Part shown: one piece after another, positions 1-6,624 of the stretch
Layout of the letters: every line of letters starts with the position of its first letter
How positions within the stretch are numbered: position 1 is the stretch's first letter
Assembly (NCBI GenBank): GCA_002391675.1
Contig: DGFM01000024.1
Span: 1-10,228, forward strand
Reading direction: 5' to 3'
Source of the DNA: Cloacimonetes bacterium UBA3900
GTDB taxonomy: Bacteria; Cloacimonadota; Cloacimonadia; Cloacimonadales; Cloacimonadaceae
Length of the DNA: 10,228 bases
Notes under the pieces: model-generated
Databases searched by the model: none
Told to the model about the DNA's origin: nothing
What the model saw: the letters and a program-made list of their open reading frames with translations, nothing else
Translations under genes and position numbers: made by a program

Positions 1-611
1 ATGTCCTGGCCTGCTCCGGCGGTGTTGTTGTAGATAGAACAGCGGTTCACAGAATCAAAGCTCACATTTGTGTTTCCCGCAACACTATAAATGTACGCAC
101 CGCCTCCCATAAAGTAAGCGTGGTTATCATATATCTCTACTCCGCTAAGATGTGCAGTACCGTAGCTAACCCCGAAACCGGCGCCATAATAACCCTCATT
201 TCCAAATATTTTACAGTTTGTAATTGTAGCTATTGCATTCTTGCTTACAGATAATCCTTTTACACAGTTTGTAATAGAAAAGCCACGTATTGTGATGTTC
301 TGCGAATTCTGCCTCACCCATATACCCCAAGATATTGCCTGTCCGTCGATTACAGTCGAATCAATATAAGCGGGGTTGCCGGTAACTGCTTCCAAACTGA
401 TTATGCTAACTCCGCTAACCCAGACGGAGATATTCTCCAGATACCTTCCCGGGTAAACAAGGACCGTGTCCCCCGGGGAGGATGCCGAAACTGCTGCTTG
501 GATGCTGGTATACTGCTGAGATCCGTCCAGAGAGACCGTTCTGGTTACGGCATGGGCTGAAATGCTAATTACACATAGCAGCCAAATAACTATCCATCTA
601 TAATTCTTCAT
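1..611 (-). CDS. Secreted parallel beta-helix (pectin-lyase-fold) protein, 3' part missing
   Basis: This reading frame is open from ATG at 611-609 to the window edge, giving 203 codons of the N-terminal part; the C-terminus lies beyond base 1. The start is set by AGGAG at 617-621, 5 nt upstream. Residues 1-21 look like a signal peptide (basic MKNYR, hydrophobic core, cleavage at AHA/V). Residues 35-60 (YTSIQAAV..., PGDTVLVYPGRY, ENI) are the classic entry motif of right-handed beta-helix proteins. Short imperfect coils with ITNC, GLSVSKN and IYNN-type turns follow. Such proteins are secreted, and many bind or cleave polysaccharides. No catalytic residues can be assigned in the visible part, so an enzymatic role is not claimed. 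Whether it ends in the same sorting domain as its neighbours cannot be seen. It is the last visible gene of the cluster, 48 nt after gene 2. GC is about 46% by hand count (276 of 600), with frequent ATA codons, which seems AT-richer than sampled stretches of the two upstream genes. Confidence 0.9.
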   Translation of the reverse strand, partial: MKNYRWIVIWLLCVISISAHAVTRTVSLDGSQQYTSIQAAVSASSPGDTVLVYPGRYLENISVWVSGVSIISLEAVTGNPAYIDSTVIDGQAISWGIWVRQNSQNITIRGFSITNCVKGLSVSKNAIATITNCKIFGNEGYYGAGFGVSYGTAHLSGVEIYDNHAYFMGGGAYIYSVAGNTNVSFDSVNRCSIYNNTAGAGQD

Positions 612-667
612 TACTACTCCTAGGAATTGGGGAGGGCTTGCGCCCTCCCCGAGATGATACTATTTTA
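612..667 (-). promoter_or_regulatory. Possible internal promoter elements and leader for the beta-helix gene
   Basis: On the minus strand TAAAAT (662-667) fits a -10 box, and TTGGTT (684-689, just outside this span) is a weak -35, with a 16-nt spacer. Both lie inside the last codons of gene 2. Transcription would begin near 655, leaving a leader of about 45 nt that opens directly with the hairpin at 629-650. The -10 match is forced in part by codons for the conserved Met-Leu-Lys-stop ending of gene 2, so it may be chance. This is a weak call made by eye. Confidence 0.2.
629..650 (-). promoter_or_regulatory. Intercistronic GC-rich hairpin with GCAA tetraloop
   Basis: In the 48-nt gap between gene 2 and gene 3 there is a perfect inverted repeat: a 9-bp stem with arms GGGGAGGGC and GCCCTCCCC around a GCAA loop on the transcribed strand. 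GCAA belongs to the stable GNRA tetraloop class. It begins 10 nt after the TAG of gene 2 and ends 7 nt before the AGGAG of gene 3. No U-run follows, so it is not a canonical intrinsic terminator. It could partly terminate, protect the 3' end of the gene 1-2 message, or lower gene 3 expression relative to its neighbours. The structure is seen directly; the role is inferred. Confidence 0.6.
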
Positions 668-3600
668 GCATAAGCATTTTTCGAACCAAACTTGTTTTTG
701 AGGTTCTCAGCTTATAGAAATATACTCCTGAAGCACAGGCTTTGCCGGAGTTATCTCTGCCATTCCAGATTACAGAATGGCTGCCAGCTTCCGCATTGCC
801 ATGATACAGGCTCTTAACCAACTGCCCCTTAATGTTGTAGATATCCAGAGACATCATACCCGGTTCATCAAGGGAGTATCTGATCGTGGTAGTCGGGTTG
901 AAGGGGTTGGGGTAGTTGCCGTTCAGCGCTGTGGCCACCACCGGGGATTGGGGATCGTCTGCAGCAGTTTCTCTGCGTAAAACTATGTTTAGCATGGTAA
1001 GCTGATCCTGGTGGATGATTACATTGGTCTTGATCATGGTTTGATAGCCCTCGGCCGAGACCCGCAATCCGATAGGGCCGGTGGGAACTTCCAAACAATA
1101 GGCTCCCTCTGAGTCTGTGGTTGTGGTGGTGGTACAGGAGTTTGATGTATTGGTCAAGGTTGCCCCGACGATTGGCTCACCTGCTTCATTTCTCACAGTT
1201 CCCGCTATGGTTCCTCTGGGCCCACCTTTTCTGAGCATATTTGAGAGGACGGGCATGGAGATGAGGTCTCCGGAATAGGTAGCCCGGACAGCCCAGCGGT
1301 AGTTACCATCAGGAAGATCGGCCCAATCCGGGTCAGTAAGGCTGAGTGCTGCGGTAGGTTCCATGTTCAAAGACACCCAGGAGGCTTGGTTCTGTTCCTG
1401 GTTGGCCTTGAGCCTATAAACCAGGTAACCGGTAAGCGCTCTTGAGCCGCCACCCTTGGAGTGGTGCGAACTTGCCCTCAGAGGCAGGCCGGTCAGAGCA
1501 CCTGTACCAGAGCGCAAAGTGCCATCTTCAGCACCGATATGGACGTTATCTATAAACCAGGCAGGCCGGACGCCCTGTTGTGGAACAGCACTATAGGCAT
1601 GGAAGGCGATTTTGAGCTGGGTGCCGCTGTAGTCACTCAGGTCTATGGTAATGGGTGCAGAGTATTGATTCCAGGCGTGGTAAAATTGAGCAGCCTCCCA
1701 GAGCACCGTCCAGGAAGCACCGCCATCCGTGGATGCTTTGACATAGTAGTTGTCTCCCAGAGGCGAGCCCAGATAGACGTAGCTATCAAAGCTGAGCTGG
1801 GTGTTGGGCTGGCAGTTGATCAGCGGTGTGATCAGCCATTCATTGAGGACGTAATAACTCCAGGTCAACCCGGCTTGGAAGCTGCCGTCTGTGGGCGTGA
1901 TATTGAAGCTGCCGATGTGGGTGGTGCCGGCTCTGCTCCAGGTGGGATAGATGTCAGAGTGGGGCAGGGCGCTGTTGTGGATGATTTGAGTCCAGCCGGC
2001 CGGCGGGAAGTTTTCGCCTTCAAAGCTCTCGTTGATTTGCCTGATTCCGGAGTCCGGAGCCAGCCAGGCGATTTCCACCACCTCTGCGTCATTATCTCTT
2101 GTGGCGAGCACACTCACCGGCGCGAAACCAAGCTCCTCCAAGGTGAAAGTGCCCATATCGAGGTTGATCGATCCCACTGTCACCTGTCCGCTCACCACAG
2201 AATAACCCGGAGCGCTGATGATATAATCGTAGGTTTGCTCTGCAAAGACGGTGGGCAGAGTGAAGGCGCCTGCGGAATTGGTGTTTGCCTGATAGGATTC
2301 AAAACCGCTGAGCTGGATCACGGCACCGGGGTGTCCGACTCCGGTATCGTTGGCGAGGACGGTTCCGCTCACACTCACCTGTGGCAGGAGTTGCAGACTG
2401 GCATTGATAACGAGTTGCTCATCCTCTGCCAGCGTAAGGTGTTGAGTGTGCTCCTGATAGCCATGAGTGTTGAAGTGGATGGTGTGAGAGGAGGCAAAGA
2501 CGTGGGGAAGCAGGTATTGTCCTGCGTCGTTGGTGCTGGTATGGATTGCGCCACCATTGAGGCTTACCCTCACGTCTCTGAGTGGTTGGTTGTTTGCGCC
2601 CGTCACGATGCCGGAGATTTGTCCCATTCCACCGGCAATCACTGTGAAAGTGGTCTTGGGGAAGAGAGTGGTGATGTTTCCTGCCGGGGGAGCTGTGGTG
2701 TCACAGAAATCGTTGTAACAATCACTGTAGAGGCTGCGGCGTCTTTCTGTCCGCTGGCATTTGAAGGGGTTGTGATAGTAGCAAGGTGCCAGATTATGTT
2801 TGTGGATCGCTACCACCAGGTTGTGACCATCTGCATAGGGAAAGGGCTCATCCAGGGGGATGTTGATGACGTTGGTTCCGGATGGTAAATCTATTGTGCC
2901 GGTGAAGACCGGGACAAGCTGGTTGCCGGGAATCCAGCCAGCGGTGAGATCATTCATCGTGGTTGTGCCCATATAGATGGATATGGGGATGTTGTTTGTG
3001 CTGCTGTCGAAGTCGTTGTAAAACTGCAAGGCGGTGATCAGTCCGGTGAATCCTCCCAATTCATCAGGATAGTAAAGGGTTTCAAAGAGGCCGGTATACT
3101 CTCTCAAATCCAAGGGGAGGTAGCCATTTTCCTCTCCGGCACCTATCGTGATGGCAGAAACATCTGCGGGTTTGACTTCGAGGTTGAGTGTTGCCGTGCA
3201 GTTGTTGAGGGGGACTTCATCCTGAGCAAACTCTATTTTACCGTAGATGGAGATGGCGCCTTGCGTGACAGGCGTCCAGGGGATGACTACTTCCAAGCTC
3301 TGCTGACTACCGATGGGCGGCCCGGCCAGGCTGGCTAACTCTACCTGGTTGGAATCCATGAGCTTGAGGGTGTAGTTGCTCTGAGTAGCCTCTCCATTGT
3401 TGGTGAGGTGGAAGGTATAGCTGGCTGCCATACCCATGGTGGGAGTGAGGTTGCCGACAAGGCCCAAAGCCCGAAGATCGTTTTGGACAAAGTCTGTGGT
3501 ATAGGCAAAGGTGGTTTGCGGGACTACACCTGATGAAAAGCCAGACGGGAAGTTGTTTTCATCCACGTGGGTACCAACGTTCCCAAGATATAGCGAGCGG

Positions 3601-6600
3601 AAGCAGCCTCTGCTCTGGCACTTGAAATGTTGATTGGCATGATATGGCGGGCTGTATCCCCGGTAGCAAAACAGCGCCACCAGGTTGCTGCCCGTATACA
3701 TATAGGGGGTCTGGAACGTGATATTGATGGCATTTTCGCCCTGCGGATACTCTATGTTTCCATCAAAGACCAGGGAGAGCTCGGAAGCCTGAAAAGGGCC
3801 TGCAATCAGGTCAACCCGGTCTGTATTTCCCAGGTAGATTTTGGTGTGTTTGCTGCCCACGTTGACGCTGAAGTGGTTGTAGAGGGTGAGCGAGGTGATC
3901 GTGCCGCTGCCAAAGCCCAGTTCATCAGCGTAATAGATGGTTTCAAAGATGCTGCCGGGTTCCCCAAAGTCCATGGGATGGCGCTCAAGCTTATTGCCTG
4001 CGCCGATGGTGACAGTGTGGTTGTTTGCGGGCAGGATAGTCAACTGTAGGGGTGGTGTCTGATTGTTGCCGGCAAAAGTGTCAGCATCCAGCTCCACTTT
4101 ACCGTAGATGACAGATGGCCCTGCAGTACCGGGCGTCCAGGGGATCAACACATTCAAGCTCTGCAGGCTGTTGAGCGGGGGGCCGGTCACGCTGGCTATT
4201 TCCTGCTCTTCCGGCCCGAAGAGCTTGACGATGTAATTGCTCAGCGTCTCGAGGCTGTTGTTGCGCACTTGCACACTGTAGAGGGTAAGTTCCCCCGCTG
4301 CGGGCAGATGCTTGCCGCTGATGCTCAGGGCTGCGAGGTCGGAGCTCATATTGGAAACCAAGTGCAGCATGATGTTTGGCACGTGGTTGTCAGGCCGGCC
4401 GAGCCATTCGGAGTCGGCTTCCTGGGTTCCCCAGTGCTGGTGTCTCATTTGCAGACCGGTGCCGGAATATCTAAAGGTGTGTCCTCCCGCATCATAGCTG
4501 CCGTAGGTGGTTTCCACGGCGACGATCAGATTCCCGCCGGTGTAGACAAAAGGTGTGTCCAGTTGGAATTCTTGCCAGCCGGTGGTATCTGGCGTATAAG
4601 AGCCCTGTTTGACCTGCGTCATGCCAAAAACGAAGCTGGGCCAGGTTTCAGGAGTCATGAAGGTGTCGGTGGTGTTCCGAAGAAATATCTTGTAAGGGAT
4701 GACCCTGTCTGAAGTAGAGCTGCAATCCCAGGCAAGCATATCGATCAAGCCGGGGCCGGCAAGCTGATCTGCGGTGTAGATGGCAGCAGAGCGTTCATAG
4801 TATCCGGTTCCAAAAGGATGCACCTGGATTGCGCTACCGGTGCCGATGACGATATTGCCTGCGGGCATGATCTTTGCGCTTAAAGCCACATCATGCTGCT
4901 CACCATTATAAGTGATGCACAGAGTGGCAGAAATCTCACCCCCGGTAACGCCAGTTACATAGATGGGGATCTGTAGCCGCTGCATAGAGCCCAAGCTTAT
5001 GGGCAGACTGAGGGGCGAGATGGCAAATTCAGACGCATTGGGGCCTATAAAGCTGAAATTGCTCTCGGTAAGGTTCAGGTTTCCGGCACCATAATTGAAT
5101 AATGTCACATTTCGAGGGTCGGAGGGGCAGTCATATGTGACCGGGCCAAAATCCAAAGCCGTGGTTTCAACTACCAAGATGGGCTGGGTGGGCAGTGCCT
5201 CCATCTTGATTCTGATATTGGGTCTTACGGCACATAATTCTCCCCGGGGAGGTGAGAAGGGATTGGGATTGACGCCCCACTCTTCACTGTAGTAGATGCT
5301 GCGATTATGGCCCGGAGTGAGGGTGTTGGAAAAGTGATATGACCATTGGGGGCTGTTTTTATAGACTGCAATCACCAGGTTGTCTGTATTGTTGTACAAA
5401 AAGGGAGTATCCAGCTCTATTTCTATCCACTGGTAGTTTGAATAGGCTTTAAAAGTGATGGGGCCGTCGAAGACCTTTGTCATTTGGCTCACCGGTACCC
5501 AATCCCTGTTGTGTGTAAAGGTGGCTTTGGGAGTGTGTCCCAGATAAATCACCCAATTGCTGGAGAAACCTGAAGAACTCCAGCCGTCCCAGTAGTAGCT
5601 CAATTTCCTGATGGGCTGATCGGCAATACCGATTTCGGATTGCAGATAGATGGTCTGGGAGTAGCTGTAGTCCCATTCGCCGACGGGGAGCGGGTAGTCT
5701 TGATTGCCGTTGCCGATTTCCACGCCGGAGATCACCTCGAAGGTGCCCGTCTCTGAAGGCGGTGAGGCTCCTATATCATTGTGGGCTACTACCTGCCAGG
5801 TATGAGCTCCTGCGGTCAAGCCATTGAAGACGTAGCGATTGGGCACCTGGTTTTCGCTCACCGGGGTGCCATCAATATAGACATCGTAGCCATTGACATC
5901 TGCGCTGCCCTGCGGTAATTGCCACTTCAGATGGTAGCCATTATAGAGAGCGGTATTGTCTTGTGGGTAAACCAAACAGGGTGCCTGAGGCGCTTCGGTA
6001 TCCGGAAAAACAAGCTGCATAGTGGGAATGTTGGCTGTGATCCAAGTAGCAACAGGTGGATTGGAGGGGTCCGGATTTAAGCCTCGATTGCTGAAACATA
6101 GACCAGAATCGAGGCCGGCAGCAAAGCATCCCCAATATACATCGGATGGTCTGCCGTTAAATACCGCATGGATGGCTACCACCAGGTTGTCTGTATTGTT
6201 GTAGAAAAAGGGTGTATCCAGGCTGATTTCCAGCCATTCTTCCGGATCGGGGCCATAGTGAGAGGGAATGGTGCCTGCAAAAACTTGGGTGAGGTTGGCG
6301 ATGGGCTCCCAGTCTGTTCGCGAGGTAAAGGAATCCCGCGTGGTGTGTCCCAGATAAATCACCCAATTATGGCCTCCCGCAAAGGAATTCAGGCCCGAAT
6401 GATGGTGGAAAAACCTGATCTTGGAGACCGTGCCCTCATAATTGATCAAAGACCTCTGGTAGAGCTGTTGAGCGTAGCAGTAGCCAAATTCAGTGTAGAC
6501 CGGCAAGTAGCCGTTGTGTCCCGCAATCTCGCCTACGGTAACGGTATGAGCTGAGAGGCCGGTGGTAAGTCCGAGCACCATCAGCAGGATAATAAAGGTA

Positions 6601-6611
6601 ATTCGTTTCAT
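660..6611 (-). CDS. Giant secreted multi-module surface protein with T9SS-type sorting domain (1983 aa)
   Basis: Exported modular protein of unknown ligand. Start: ATG with AGGAG at 6618-6622, 6 nt upstream and only 2 nt after the stop of gene 1, so translational coupling is likely. Residues 1-21 are a signal peptide (LSA/H). Modules in order, by eye: A1 24-203; fibronectin III-like 205-294; A2 296-471; choice-of-anchor-D-like Ig 475-582 (LDFGP, GPNASEF); A3 586-751; CARDB-like 757-860; A4 865-1037; CARDB-like 1044-1147; A5 1153-1325; carboxypeptidase-regulatory-like 1330-1407 and 1411-1490; fibronectin III 1495-1793 with a choice-of-anchor-J/MAM-like jelly roll (1526-1693: NESFEGENFPPAGW, STDGGASW, WFIDNVHIG) apparently inserted in it; a third carboxypeptidase-regulatory-like domain 1799-1878; sorting domain 1898-1983 (NYPNPFNP, YNIKGQLV, SGVYFYKL, KMLMLK). 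No catalytic motif, transmembrane helix after the signal, or LPXTG was seen. Export by T9SS and surface retention are inferred from the C-terminal domain family. It is a longer paralog of gene 1. Confidence 0.95.
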   Translation of the reverse strand: MKRITFIILLMVLGLTTGLSAHTVTVGEIAGHNGYLPVYTEFGYCYAQQLYQRSLINYEGTVSKIRFFHHHSGLNSFAGGHNWVIYLGHTTRDSFTSRTDWEPIANLTQVFAGTIPSHYGPDPEEWLEISLDTPFFYNNTDNLVVAIHAVFNGRPSDVYWGCFAAGLDSGLCFSNRGLNPDPSNPPVATWITANIPTMQLVFPDTEAPQAPCLVYPQDNTALYNGYHLKWQLPQGSADVNGYDVYIDGTPVSENQVPNRYVFNGLTAGAHTWQVVAHNDIGASPPSETGTFEVISGVEIGNGNQDYPLPVGEWDYSYSQTIYLQSEIGIADQPIRKLSYYWDGWSSSGFSSNWVIYLGHTPKATFTHNRDWVPVSQMTKVFDGPITFKAYSNYQWIEIELDTPFLYNNTDNLVIAVYKNSPQWSYHFSNTLTPGHNRSIYYSEEWGVNPNPFSPPRGELCAVRPNIRIKMEALPTQPILVVETTALDFGPVTYDCPSDPRNVTLFNYGAGNLNLTESNFSFIGPNASEFAISPLSLPISLGSMQRLQIPIYVTGVTGGEISATLCITYNGEQHDVALSAKIMPAGNIVIGTGSAIQVHPFGTGYYERSAAIYTADQLAGPGLIDMLAWDCSSTSDRVIPYKIFLRNTTDTFMTPETWPSFVFGMTQVKQGSYTPDTTGWQEFQLDTPFVYTGGNLIVAVETTYGSYDAGGHTFRYSGTGLQMRHQHWGTQEADSEWLGRPDNHVPNIMLHLVSNMSSDLAALSISGKHLPAAGELTLYSVQVRNNSLETLSNYIVKLFGPEEQEIASVTGPPLNSLQSLNVLIPWTPGTAGPSVIYGKVELDADTFAGNNQTPPLQLTILPANNHTVTIGAGNKLERHPMDFGEPGSIFETIYYADELGFGSGTITSLTLYNHFSVNVGSKHTKIYLGNTDRVDLIAGPFQASELSLVFDGNIEYPQGENAINITFQTPYMYTGSNLVALFCYRGYSPPYHANQHFKCQSRGCFRSLYLGNVGTHVDENNFPSGFSSGVVPQTTFAYTTDFVQNDLRALGLVGNLTPTMGMAASYTFHLTNNGEATQSNYTLKLMDSNQVELASLAGPPIGSQQSLEVVIPWTPVTQGAISIYGKIEFAQDEVPLNNCTATLNLEVKPADVSAITIGAGEENGYLPLDLREYTGLFETLYYPDELGGFTGLITALQFYNDFDSSTNNIPISIYMGTTTMNDLTAGWIPGNQLVPVFTGTIDLPSGTNVINIPLDEPFPYADGHNLVVAIHKHNLAPCYYHNPFKCQRTERRRSLYSDCYNDFCDTTAPPAGNITTLFPKTTFTVIAGGMGQISGIVTGANNQPLRDVRVSLNGGAIHTSTNDAGQYLLPHVFASSHTIHFNTHGYQEHTQHLTLAEDEQLVINASLQLLPQVSVSGTVLANDTGVGHPGAVIQLSGFESYQANTNSAGAFTLPTVFAEQTYDYIISAPGYSVVSGQVTVGSINLDMGTFTLEELGFAPVSVLATRDNDAEVVEIAWLAPDSGIRQINESFEGENFPPAGWTQIIHNSALPHSDIYPTWSRAGTTHIGSFNITPTDGSFQAGLTWSYYVLNEWLITPLINCQPNTQLSFDSYVYLGSPLGDNYYVKASTDGGASWTVLWEAAQFYHAWNQYSAPITIDLSDYSGTQLKIAFHAYSAVPQQGVRPAWFIDNVHIGAEDGTLRSGTGALTGLPLRASSHHSKGGGSRALTGYLVYRLKANQEQNQASWVSLNMEPTAALSLTDPDWADLPDGNYRWAVRATYSGDLISMPVLSNMLRKGGPRGTIAGTVRNEAGEPIVGATLTNTSNSCTTTTTTDSEGAYCLEVPTGPIGLRVSAEGYQTMIKTNVIIHQDQLTMLNIVLRRETAADDPQSPVVATALNGNYPNPFNPTTTIRYSLDEPGMMSLDIYNIKGQLVKSLYHGNAEAGSHSVIWNGRDNSGKACASGVYFYKLRTSKTSLVRKMLMLK
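663..920 (-). other. C-terminal sorting domain (FlgD-like / T9SS type A) of the 1983-aa protein
   Basis: The final 86 residues (1898-1983) run from GNYPNPFNP to the terminal KMLMLK. They align without gaps to the last 86 residues of gene 1, with about 38 identical positions by eye. The layout is the one known for T9SS type A C-terminal domains: an NPFNP entry, a Y-S-L strand, YNIKGQLV, AG-x-H-x-V-x-W, D-N-S-G, SGVYFYKL and a short basic end. In that family the domain directs outer-membrane translocation and is often cleaved on attachment; that outcome here is inference. Confidence 0.8.
1533..2036 (-). other. Choice-of-anchor-J / MAM-like jelly-roll domain within gene 2
   Basis: Residues 1526-1693 carry the usual run of this family: an opening ESFEG-x-FPPAGW, an internal W-S-R-A-G region, WLITPLI, a strand of the LSFDSYVYLG type, VKASTDGGASWTVLW, a late AFHAYS strand and the closing WFIDNVHIG. 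Such domains are concanavalin-like beta-sandwiches found in secreted bacterial proteins and are usually non-catalytic. It is followed by a basic, Gly/Ser/His-rich linker (about 1711-1724) before the interrupted fibronectin III domain resumes at ALTGYLVYRL. Confidence 0.75.
2637..6542 (-). repeat. Five two-domain units (A module + Ig-like spacer) in gene 2
   Basis: The A modules lie at 6003-6542 (A1), 5199-5726 (A2), 4359-4856 (A3), 3501-4019 (A4) and 2637-3155 (A5). Their first residues are 24, 296, 586, 865 and 1153, so the unit length is 272-290 residues. Shared landmarks are a V/I-x-IG-x-G opening, a Q/E-T-L/I-Y strand (AIY in A3) before an E/D-x-L-G/A turn, IYLG-x-T (variants in A3 and A5), V-F-x-G, a (L/F)(D/Q)(T/E)P(F/Y)-x-Y strand followed by NLV-x-A, and a closing P-x-x-x-F/L/I strand. 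Each of A1-A4 is followed by one Ig-like spacer, and the spacer family changes along the chain. The repeats are protein-level and diverged, apart from a few nearly identical DNA blocks. Confidence 0.8.
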
Positions 6612-6624
6612 GATTGTCTCCTAC

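Noticed and set aside
1461..2888. 475-codon open frame on the plus strand
   Set aside because: It lies wholly antisense to gene 2, whose modules, signal peptide and sorting domain are clear. The antisense peptide has no recognisable domain and starts without a good ribosome-binding site.
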